NCBI GenBank assembly: GCA_964587165.1
Contig: CAZPKH010000005.1
Location: 11,420 to 75,419, forward strand
DNA length: 64,000 nt
Reading direction: 5' to 3'
From: CAZPKH01 sp964587165
Lineage (GTDB): Bacteria > Bacteroidota > Bacteroidia > Bacteroidales > Muribaculaceae
Of the stretch, positions 7,895-15,058 are shown in pieces (the stretch's first letter is position 1; each line of letters starts with the position of its first letter). Under the pieces are notes generated by a model. It was not told where the DNA came from, made no database searches, and saw only the letters and a program-made list of their open reading frames with translations. The position numbers and the translations under genes were made by a program.

Positions 7895-8371
7895 TTACTT
7901 GACGATCTTGAGGGTGTAGTTGAGGCTGTCGCTCACTGCGGGCTCAAGCTCTGCATTGACCATAGTCAGTGTCGAGTCGCTCGATACCTCAAAGTAGAGG
8001 TTGTCGCTTGCGTTGGGGTTGGAGTCCTTGGCGTCCTTGACAAGCTTGAGGTATTTCTTACCGTTTTTCTCCACCACGGTGAAGTCGCCCTCCGATTTGT
8101 AGCTTGCACCGTCCTTCACGCCGCCGGTGGCTACTGAATCGGCCACAAGGTAAGTCTCGACGAGGTCGTAGTCGCCCTCCATGTTGTTTTTGTCGTCTTC
8201 GTAGTCGAGTTTGAGGTTGTAGCGTATGCCTGCTGCATCGGCTGCGGGAAGTACGCCGGTATAAGCTACATCGTCGACTTTCTCGCATTTCTGATCGCAA
8301 CTTTTATTGCCGCAAGATGCAAGGGCTAACACTGCGAATGCAGCGGCTGCGAGACTAACTGTTTTTTTCAT
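7895..8371 (-). CDS. NlpE-like lipoprotein lacking the CxxC motif
   Basis: A 158-residue lipoprotein (lipobox ALASC, Cys20). Residues 37-49 (YTGVLPAADAAGI) match the NlpE N-terminal domain signature, normally YxGxLPCADCxGI. Here both cysteines of the CxxC are alanines. NlpE in enterobacteria senses surface contact or copper and signals through Cpx; Bacteroidetes have many short NlpE-like lipoproteins of unknown role. Without the cysteines, metal binding or redox sensing through this motif is unlikely. A second cysteine cluster (GNKSCDQKC) directly after the lipid-attached Cys is unusual. Monocistronic: strong terminator after it. Family assignment rests on one motif plus size and location. 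Confidence 0.72.
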   Translation of the reverse strand: MKKTVSLAAAAFAVLALASCGNKSCDQKCEKVDDVAYTGVLPAADAAGIRYNLKLDYEDDKNNMEGDYDLVETYLVADSVATGGVKDGASYKSEGDFTVVEKNGKKYLKLVKDAKDSNPNASDNLYFEVSSDSTLTMVNAELEPAVSDSLNYTLKIVK

Positions 8372-8499
8372 ATCTTCTTAAATTTAAAAAATTGATTGTT
8401 CAAAGTTGGCTGAGTATAGCGTGTGCTGCCATACTGCACGGGCATTTGATGCCTATGCTACGATTATAACAACCGTCAATGAAAAATGTTGACTTGCAG

Positions 8500-9006
8500 T
8501 TACACAATTTTTTCCAAAGCAAGAAGATGTTGCTTGGCGGGGATTCCTCCGGCATATCCGGTGAGCGAGCCGTCGGTGCCGATCACCCGGTGGCACGGCA
8601 CAAGGATTGACATCGGATTTGCTCCGATGGCCCGGGCTACGGCTCTTACGGCGTCAGGCTTACCGAGGCGTCGGGCTATTGTGGCATACGACACGGTGCT
8701 ACCGTATGGTATGTGCTGAAGCTCAACCCACACTCGTTTCTGGAAGTCGGTGCCGCACATTAACAGCGGGACATCAAAGACCTTGTGCTTGCCGGCGAAA
8801 TATTCGTCGAGCTGCCTGATTGTCGCTGCTATGACATCGGAGCTGCCTTCGGCAAAGTCGGCATCAAGCATCCGGCCGAGGCGGCCGATGTTGTACTCGG
8901 AGTGCGGTGATCTAATCCAGTCGCAGAGGCAGATACGGCTCGCGAAGGAGGCGAGCCGTATGGATCCGCACGGTGTGCGGTATGAATGTACAAGGATGGT
9001 GGCCAT
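8500..9006 (-). CDS. ogt: Methylated-DNA-protein-cysteine S-methyltransferase
   Basis: A 168-residue DNA repair protein that transfers the alkyl group from O6-methylguanine to its own cysteine, in a one-time reaction. The active-site motif PCHRV holds the acceptor Cys138. The DNA-binding helix-turn-helix region (GSTVSYATIARRLGKPDAVRAVARAIGANP) with its arginine finger is intact, as is the C-terminal GYAGGIPAKQHLLALE. The start at 9006 is chosen because its ATG overlaps the TGA of the upstream lipoprotein gene by one base (TGATG); an in-frame ATG at 9024 would lie inside that gene. The Ada/Ogt N-terminal domain is short, as in stand-alone Ogt proteins. Confidence 0.93.
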   Translation of the reverse strand: MATILVHSYRTPCGSIRLASFASRICLCDWIRSPHSEYNIGRLGRMLDADFAEGSSDVIAATIRQLDEYFAGKHKVFDVPLLMCGTDFQKRVWVELQHIPYGSTVSYATIARRLGKPDAVRAVARAIGANPMSILVPCHRVIGTDGSLTGYAGGIPAKQHLLALEKIV

Positions 9007-9614
9007 CAGTCGGCGTATTCGCACGACACGGCGTCGATATAGTAGCCCGAGAGGTAGTTTTTACCGGACTTGGCTTTGCGCTGCTCGATCAGCTCGCGCA
9101 GATATGACATTGATTTACGGAACACCGAGTCGGGATGTGCATTTTCATCCTTAATATGGTATGCCTTGGGGAAGCCTATCGACGAAATATCTTCGAGCGA
9201 GAATGCAGCGTCAGTGTCGGAAGCGTTGGTGAGATACTGTTTCTCTATCTGCTGCAGGTAATTCTCGTCGATGCAGCGCTCGTGCATGAGCCCCACGATT
9301 TTTATCTTCCGGCCTATCTCGTCCACTTTAAACCGTCCGCCGAGCGATGCGGTGGCATCCACACGGATGAATACCGTGTCGGACGATCCTTCGAGAAAGA
9401 GGCGGCGCAGATCCTCAAAGCTGTAGCGCGACAGGTTGCCGGTCACGGTGACACATTTTTCGACAAAATCGTCGGGGTTTGACAGAAGTGAGTCGACGGT
9501 CACTTGATCTGTCGATTCTACTTCGTTGACGTTTTCGTCCTGTGTTGTACCGCGGCATCCGCAAAGCAGCAGGGTGCATATGGCCGCCAATGTCGTCAGA
9601 AAGTTCAATTTCAT
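9006..9614 (-). CDS. Lipoprotein with an OB-fold-like domain, unknown function
   Basis: A 202-residue protein with a lipobox ending at Cys20 (LLCGC). Residues about 38-115 (VDSLLSNPDDFVEKCVTVTGNLSRY ... DTVFIRVDA ... GRKIKIVGLMHE) have the strand pattern of small OB-fold proteins that describe a cost or modification of binding, seen in several Bacteroidetes lipoproteins. The C-terminal half is helical and charged, with YLRELIEQRKAKSGKNYLSGYYIDAVSC. I do not recognise a named family. It is first in a two-gene unit with ogt, whose start overlaps its stop by one base, and has its own strong promoter. A link to DNA repair is not implied beyond shared transcription. Confidence 0.75.
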   Translation of the reverse strand: MKLNFLTTLAAICTLLLCGCRGTTQDENVNEVESTDQVTVDSLLSNPDDFVEKCVTVTGNLSRYSFEDLRRLFLEGSSDTVFIRVDATASLGGRFKVDEIGRKIKIVGLMHERCIDENYLQQIEKQYLTNASDTDAAFSLEDISSIGFPKAYHIKDENAHPDSVFRKSMSYLRELIEQRKAKSGKNYLSGYYIDAVSCEYAD

Positions 9615-9667
9615 CAGTTGAGAGGGGGGATGGGTCTCAGATTACAAATATTTATTTTTATCGCTGA

Positions 9668-9699
9668 CAAATTTACACAACCGTTTCGTATTTCGCAAA
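9668..9699 (-). promoter_or_regulatory. Promoter of the lipoprotein-ogt pair
   Basis: Minus strand: TTTG (9696-9699), 20-base spacer, TAAATTTG (9668-9675), both boxes perfect. The boxes lie just past the end of miaA (stop at 9710). Confidence 0.75.
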
Positions 9700-9709
9700 A
9701 TATGTAACA

Positions 9710-10609
9710 TCACCGACATAATTCAAGCGCACGTTTTATAATATCGGGTCCGGGCGCGAGTAAGTGCAGGTCGGGGTGGCGTGCCATCATGGTAAGTTGT
9801 TTTTTTGCGTATACGCGGGTGTTTTTCGCGATGCGTGCTATGGCTGTGTCGCGATCCATGCGGCCCTCGATCACGGCAAAGAGCTCTTTATATCCCACAG
9901 TATTGAGCGCATTGAGGTGGCGCAGCGGGTACAGTCGCTCGGCCTCTTGCTCCAGGCCTTGGGCTATCATGCTGTCGACGCGGCTGTTTATGCGTTCGAA
10001 CAGTTCGCTTCGCGGTCGGTCGATGGCGATTTTTACGGTGCGCCACGGGCGTTCTTTAGGCTGCCCGGTGCATAGGGCGGAGTACGGCACGCCGGCTTCA
10101 AGGGTGATCTCTATGGCGTGGATTATGCGGCGATGGTTGCACTTGTCGATGCGCGAGTAAGTGGCCGGGTCGAGCTTTTGCAGCTCCCGGCGTATAGCCT
10201 CGATGCCACCGCGTGAGTACATTTCGAGAACATGCCGGCGGGTGTCCTCGGATATGGTGGGTAGCTGATCCATACCACGCACCACAGCGTCGATATACAT
10301 CATCGCACCTCCGCACAATATGGCATAGTCGCTGCGCTCCCACAGCTGCGGGAGCAGGTGGTCGACGACCTCTTGCTCAAACATGGCCGCAGAGAAATAA
10401 TCCGACGGATCGAGCACTCCCACAAGATGGTGCTTTACGCGCGCAAGCTCGGCCGGCGTAGGGGCGGCAGTGCCGACAGGCATATCGCGGTATATCTGAC
10501 GCGAATCGGCTGAGATGATTTCGCATCCCAGCCGTTCGGCCAGTTCGATGGCCAGTGAGGTTTTGCCCGAGGCCGTAGGCCCGGTCACTACGATGAGAGT
10601 CTTTCCCAA
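9710..10609 (-). CDS. miaA: tRNA dimethylallyltransferase
   Basis: A 299-residue enzyme that adds a dimethylallyl group to N6 of A37 in tRNAs reading codons that begin with U, improving codon-anticodon pairing. The P-loop GPTASGKTS is at residues 10-18, followed by the characteristic ISADSRQIYRDMPVGTAAPT. The core motifs GGAMMYIDAVVRGMDQLP, KCNHRRIIHAIEI and the C-terminal VGYKELFAVIEG ... TRVYAKKQLTMMARHPDL are typical. It follows pepT by 18 bases on the same strand and is probably co-transcribed with it. Length is normal for the family. Confidence 0.95.
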   Translation of the reverse strand: MGKTLIVVTGPTASGKTSLAIELAERLGCEIISADSRQIYRDMPVGTAAPTPAELARVKHHLVGVLDPSDYFSAAMFEQEVVDHLLPQLWERSDYAILCGGAMMYIDAVVRGMDQLPTISEDTRRHVLEMYSRGGIEAIRRELQKLDPATYSRIDKCNHRRIIHAIEITLEAGVPYSALCTGQPKERPWRTVKIAIDRPRSELFERINSRVDSMIAQGLEQEAERLYPLRHLNALNTVGYKELFAVIEGRMDRDTAIARIAKNTRVYAKKQLTMMARHPDLHLLAPGPDIIKRALELCR

Positions 10610-10627
10610 ATTTGTGTAGGCAGGCTC

Positions 10628-11857
10628 TTATTTCTTCTCGGCCACGAGTCGGCAGATCTCTACTATCACGCGGGTGGCTTTCTCCATCGAGCTGACGGGC
10701 ACATACTCGTAGCGGCCGTGGAAGTTCAGACCGCCGGCAAATATGTTGGGGCACGGCAGCCCTTTGAATGAAAGCTGAGCACCGTCCGTACCGCCGCGTA
10801 TAGGCTGTACTTTGGGTGTCACACCGGCGTCGATCATGGCCTGCTTGGCTATGTCGACCACATACATCACCGGCTCTATCTTTTCGCGCATGTTGTAGTA
10901 CTGATCCTTGATCTCGATCGAAGCACACCCGGGGAACTCGTTGTTGATCTTGCGGGTGAGGTGTTCGAGCTCTTTCTTGCGGCGCTCGAAGCGGTCGCGG
11001 TCGTGGTCGCGTATTATATATGTGAGGGTTGTCTCCTCGACGGAGCCATGCATGGCCGTGAGGTGGTAGAATCCCTCGTACCCTTCGGTGTGTTCGGGGG
11101 TCTCCCAGCGGGGGAGCATGATGATAAACTGGTTGGCCACACGCATCGAGTTGAGCATCTTGTGTTTGGCCGAACCGGGGTGTACGTTGCGTCCTTTAAA
11201 TGTGACGCGGGCCACGGCGGCATTGAAGTTCTCATATTCGAGCTCGCCCAGCTCGCCGCCGTCCATTGTATATGCAAAGTCGCACCCGAAGCGCTCCACG
11301 TCGAATTTGTGGGCGCCGAGGCCTATCTCCTCGTCGGGATTGAAGGCGATACGGATCTTGCCGTGCTTCACCTCAGGGTGACGCTGCAGGTAGTCGATGG
11401 CGGTGATGATCTCGGCGATGCCGGCCTTGTCGTCGGCTCCGAGGAGCGTTGTGCCGTCGGTCACGATAAGCGTGTCGCCCTTGTAGGCAAGCATCTCCGG
11501 AAACTCTTCCGGAGAGAGTACTATCCCTTCGGCTGCGTTGAGGGTAATTGCCGAGCCGTCGTAATTCTCCACGATGCGGGGGGTCACATTGTGGCCGCTC
11601 ATATCGGGGGCGGTATCGAGGTGGGCTATGAACCCTACCACGGGAGCTGTCGCTCCGGCGGGGAGGTTGGAGGGCAGAGTTGCCATCAGATACCCGTTGT
11701 CGTCGAGCGATATTTCGGTGAGGCCCATAGCTTTGAGCTCCTTCTCAAGGTGCTGTGCGAAGATCATCTGCCCCGGGGTCGAGGGAGTCATATTGGTGAG
11801 TTCGTCGCTCTGAGTGTCGAACTTCACGTACTGCAGGAAACGGTCTACTACGTTCAT
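10628..11857 (-). CDS. pepT: Peptidase T (tripeptide aminopeptidase)
   Basis: A 409-residue cytoplasmic zinc exopeptidase of family M20B that removes the N-terminal residue from tripeptides. The two-zinc site is complete: FIAHLDTAPDMSG (first His and Asp), LGADDKAGIA (bridging Asp), NPDEEIGLGAH (catalytic Glu pair), MDGGELGE, and the C-terminal His in GGLNFHGRYEY. N-terminal VVDRFLQYVKFDTQS is the usual family start. A -7 box lies 28 bases upstream. The gene is followed by miaA. Confidence 0.96.
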   Translation of the reverse strand: MNVVDRFLQYVKFDTQSDELTNMTPSTPGQMIFAQHLEKELKAMGLTEISLDDNGYLMATLPSNLPAGATAPVVGFIAHLDTAPDMSGHNVTPRIVENYDGSAITLNAAEGIVLSPEEFPEMLAYKGDTLIVTDGTTLLGADDKAGIAEIITAIDYLQRHPEVKHGKIRIAFNPDEEIGLGAHKFDVERFGCDFAYTMDGGELGELEYENFNAAVARVTFKGRNVHPGSAKHKMLNSMRVANQFIIMLPRWETPEHTEGYEGFYHLTAMHGSVEETTLTYIIRDHDRDRFERRKKELEHLTRKINNEFPGCASIEIKDQYYNMREKIEPVMYVVDIAKQAMIDAGVTPKVQPIRGGTDGAQLSFKGLPCPNIFAGGLNFHGRYEYVPVSSMEKATRVIVEICRLVAEKK

Positions 11858-11884
11858 GGTACTGTTATAATACGTTATTTACGG

Positions 11885-11915
11885 CAAAGGTACAAAACTT
11901 TGCCGAATTATCAGA
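11885..11915 (-). promoter_or_regulatory. Promoter of pepT-miaA
   Basis: Minus strand: TCTG (11912-11915, one mismatch), 19-base spacer, TACCTTTG (11885-11892, perfect). Confidence 0.6.
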
Positions 11916-11991
11916 GTAAGTCAGATAATATATGTTAAACATATATAGATAGAGTGTGATTGGCGGAAAATTTCGTAATTTTGCCGAAATT

Positions 11992-13221
11992 ATGAATATT
12001 GTACGTTTTTTGAAAATTTGGATTTGCGCTCTTCTGCTGTTGCCGCTTGGTGCGTGCGACTTTGACGACGAGCCGCAGACACCTGATCAGTCAGGTGGCG
12101 CACCGCTGCCGCCCGAATGGTCGGAAGTGGCCGACCGCACGTTGCTGATCTATATGGCTGCCGACAACTCTTTAGGAGTGAGCCGCTTTGACAAATCTGA
12201 TATGGACGAGATGGAGCTTGCCGCATCCGAGATTCCTGCAGGTAGCCGTGTGATAGTGTATCACGATGCTTCGAGCGGCGACCCGCAGCTGCTGGAGTTG
12301 TCGGTCGCCGGATGGCGTCATATCAAGGATTATCCCGGCAACGAGTCGGGAGTGCGTGCCACATCGCCCGAACGTATGACAGAAGTTTTTGCTGATATGC
12401 GTTCGGCTGCCCCGGCACGGGCCTACGGACTTGTGCTGTGGAGCCATGGCACCGGGTGGGATGAACAGACCACTTCGCGCTCGTCGGCTCCGCTTCGCTC
12501 GTTCGGTCAGGATTATCGCGGCGGTGAGGATCGCGCAGGCACCACTATGTCGGTACCCACACTTGCCGGTGCGCTCGATGGTCAGGGATTCGATTTCGTG
12601 TATTTCGACTGCTGCTTCATGGCGACGGTCGAGACTGCCTACGAGCTGCGCCACTCTGTGCGCTATATGGTGGCGTCGGCCACCCAGCTTCCGGCCAACG
12701 GGATGCCCTACGATCTCAATCTGCCGAAACTTGCTGCAGCTTCGCCCGATCTTATCGGAGCCGCCGCAAATACTTTCGATACCTATGACGCTCTGAGCGG
12801 CACGTACCGTTGGTGCTCAATAGCGGTGGTCGACTGTTCGCAGCTCGACGCCCTTGCCGATGCTACCCGCGCGGTAATGGCCACAGCTACGTATGCTCCG
12901 GGCAGACCCGAGGTTCAGGCTCTGACGACCTATAGCCCCTGCCGGGTGTTTGAATTCGGCGACTATATCGAAAAATCGCTTCCCGCCGATGCCGGGGCTC
13001 TTGCGCGATGGCGCGAGGCTCTCGACCGCGCCGTGGTCTACAAAGCTACTACTCCGTGTATCTACGAGGATGGCCTCTCACGCCGCCGGATAGATATGGA
13101 CCGCTACTGCGGCCTGTCGAGCTTCGTGCTCGAATCGGCTGCCGATGCTTCTACCGCAGGCTACTCGCGGCTGCAATGGTGGCAGGATGTGGCGAGCAGT
13201 TATATCTCAGTACAGCAATAA
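11992..13221 (+). CDS. Clostripain-family (C11) cysteine protease lipoprotein
   Basis: A 409-residue lipoprotein (lipobox LPLGAC, Cys22) of peptidase family C11, the clan CD caspase-like fold. The strand TLLIYMAADNSL opens the domain. The catalytic His lies in LVLWSHGTGW and the catalytic Cys in FVYFDCCFMATVETAYEL. C11 enzymes cut after Arg or Lys; gut Bacteroidales encode several exported members thought to process host or self proteins. The start at 11992 begins the signal sequence; the in-frame ATG at 11956 would add an implausible leader. A -7-like box TAATTTTG (11976-11983) ends only 8 bases before the ATG. The mscS-like gene follows after 6 bases. Confidence 0.88.
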   Translation: MNIVRFLKIWICALLLLPLGACDFDDEPQTPDQSGGAPLPPEWSEVADRTLLIYMAADNSLGVSRFDKSDMDEMELAASEIPAGSRVIVYHDASSGDPQLLELSVAGWRHIKDYPGNESGVRATSPERMTEVFADMRSAAPARAYGLVLWSHGTGWDEQTTSRSSAPLRSFGQDYRGGEDRAGTTMSVPTLAGALDGQGFDFVYFDCCFMATVETAYELRHSVRYMVASATQLPANGMPYDLNLPKLAAASPDLIGAAANTFDTYDALSGTYRWCSIAVVDCSQLDALADATRAVMATATYAPGRPEVQALTTYSPCRVFEFGDYIEKSLPADAGALARWREALDRAVVYKATTPCIYEDGLSRRRIDMDRYCGLSSFVLESAADASTAGYSRLQWWQDVASSYISVQQ

Positions 13222-13227
13222 AAAACG

Positions 13228-14334
13228 ATGTTTCAGAGCGTAATACCCGATTCTGTGGCTGCCGGTGCCGGCGATGCTCTCGCTTCGCTCGAGAGCGAGG
13301 TGAAGCAAGATATTTCGGCGATCGAGACAGGACAGCTTGATACGCTGATCCACGATCTGTCGACCAATCTCGTACAGTTTGCCATACATCTGGCGATAGC
13401 AATAATAGTATTCTACGCCGGGCGGTTTGTCATCAATAAGCTATACGGCATGGTTGCGGCGATAATGTTGCGACGCAAGGTCGACCGCTCTCTATCTACG
13501 TTTGTGCTGTCGCTGATAAAGATTGTGCTCTTCTTCCTGCTGATAGTCATCGTGATAGGGATTGTCGGCATCGAGACATCGTCGTTCATAGCCCTCTTCG
13601 CCTCTGCCGGTGTGGCCATCGGTATGGCACTGAGCGGCACCCTCCAGAACTTTGCAGGCGGTGTGCTTATCCTGTTGCTCAAACCCTATAAGATAGGCGA
13701 TTATATCGAAGCGCAGGGGTATGCGGGCACTGTGACCGAGATACAGATTTTTTCGACAATCATCTGTACGCCTGATAATAAGTCGATAATTATACCTAAC
13801 GGCGGACTATCGACAGGTTCGATCAACAACTGGAGCCGCGAGGAGTACCGCCGCGTGGACTGGAGCGTAGGCATAAGCTACGGCGACTCCGTAGCAGCTG
13901 CCCGCGAGGCGATTTTCAAGATCATAGAGACCGACCCGCGCATAGTGCGCCAGTTTATTGAGGACGATACGGATCCGGATAAACCCGCAGCTGCTGAAGC
14001 CCCCGCCGAAGAAGCACCGAAACGTCGCGGGCTCTTCAGTCGCTTGTTTGGAAGCCGCCGCCGGGCATCGAAGCCCGCGGCTGCCCCCGCTGCCGATGCT
14101 CTGCAGAGCATTCGGCCCAAGATCGACTGCTCGCCGCGTGTGTTCGTAGCCGAACTTGCCGATTCGAGCGTCAACCTCACCGTCAGGGCATGGACCCGCT
14201 CGGTGAACTACTGGGGCGTGTACTACGAGATACTCGAACGTATCTATACCGAGCTCCCCGATGCGGCCGGAGTGAGCTTCCCCTTCCCGCAGATGGATGT
14301 GCACATGGATCGCACCGATCTTGCTAAAGATTGA
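13228..14334 (+). CDS. mscS: Small-conductance mechanosensitive channel (MscS) with a C-terminal insertion
   Basis: A 368-residue inner-membrane channel that opens under membrane tension and releases osmolytes. Three transmembrane segments are at about 50-70, 93-113 and 120-150; the pore helix has the Gly/Ala pattern ASAGVAIGMALSGTLQNFAGG and is followed by the conserved KPYKIGDYIE. The cytoplasmic cage domain is interrupted at residues about 246-297 by an Ala/Pro/Glu- then Arg-rich low-complexity stretch (EAPAEEAPKRRGLFSRLFGSRRR), after which the normal sequence resumes (RVFVAELADSSVNLTVRAW). Reading frame is open throughout, so the insertion is part of the protein. Begins 6 bases after the C11 gene. 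Confidence 0.9.
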   Translation: MFQSVIPDSVAAGAGDALASLESEVKQDISAIETGQLDTLIHDLSTNLVQFAIHLAIAIIVFYAGRFVINKLYGMVAAIMLRRKVDRSLSTFVLSLIKIVLFFLLIVIVIGIVGIETSSFIALFASAGVAIGMALSGTLQNFAGGVLILLLKPYKIGDYIEAQGYAGTVTEIQIFSTIICTPDNKSIIIPNGGLSTGSINNWSREEYRRVDWSVGISYGDSVAAAREAIFKIIETDPRIVRQFIEDDTDPDKPAAAEAPAEEAPKRRGLFSRLFGSRRRASKPAAAPAADALQSIRPKIDCSPRVFVAELADSSVNLTVRAWTRSVNYWGVYYEILERIYTELPDAAGVSFPFPQMDVHMDRTDLAKD

Positions 14335-14371
14335 ATAATACTCTATAGTTCAGAAATATAACGTCAAAATC

Positions 14372-15058
14372 ATGAAATATCCGGCAATACTTGCTATTGC
14401 GATGATGCTGCCGTCGGCGGCCTTCGCCCAGACTATTGCTCCGCAGGATGAGGAGCAGGAGGTATTCACTGTGGTCTACGACTCGATCCGCTCTCAGATC
14501 GAAGCTCGACCCGAGATGCGTCGCTCGCTGGTATCGAGATTTGTCGATGCCGACACCACCCTCACCAACCCCGAGCTTGCAATAGTGTACTACGGACAGT
14601 CGATGACTCCCGGCTACGACCCTGATCTGAAATATCAGGATGTCGACGATGCAATAGCCGCAGGCGACGTGTCGCTTGCCATGACTCTGGCCGATGAAGC
14701 GCTGAGGCGCAATCCGGTGTCGCTCCCGATGCTTTTCAACCTTTACGGTCTCTGTTCTATAAGCGAGGCTCCCGCCCTGAAAGCCCGCTGCCAGCCTCTG
14801 CAGAGCCGTATTCTGATGCTTTGCGACATGATCGCCGAATCGGGCATGGGTATCTCGCCGGAGATGCCTTGGTGTGTGATCTCGGAGGCCGACATGAACG
14901 AGTATCTCACCAAATATATGCAGATACAGCGCGAACTCGACCGCACCGACAAGGGCGATGAGAAAGCGGTGAAAGTGCGCCTCAACGGGCTCGATCAGGA
15001 TGTCATATTATACTTCGACCTGATGCTCGCAAATCAGGCCCGCAAAGCTCTCAAATAA
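14372..15058 (+). CDS. Exported DUF4919-like protein
   Basis: A 228-residue protein with a signal peptide (residues 1-19, AAFAQ). The body is helical with a TPR-like flavour (AAGDVSLAMTLADEALRRNPVSLPMLFNLYGLC) and the motif NPELAIVYYGQSMTPGY, which resembles the Bacteroidetes DUF4919 family. No enzyme motif. It lies between the MscS gene and the YfhO-like gene; its stop codon directly abuts the next start codon. Function unknown; family call from memory of the motif, moderately sure. Confidence 0.7.
   Translation: MKYPAILAIAMMLPSAAFAQTIAPQDEEQEVFTVVYDSIRSQIEARPEMRRSLVSRFVDADTTLTNPELAIVYYGQSMTPGYDPDLKYQDVDDAIAAGDVSLAMTLADEALRRNPVSLPMLFNLYGLCSISEAPALKARCQPLQSRILMLCDMIAESGMGISPEMPWCVISEADMNEYLTKYMQIQRELDRTDKGDEKAVKVRLNGLDQDVILYFDLMLANQARKALK

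Noticed and set aside
8460..8480. TTGACG plus TATAAT on the minus strand as a sigma70-like promoter of the NlpE-like gene
   Set aside because: The two boxes are only about six bases apart, far from 17, and the group uses another consensus.
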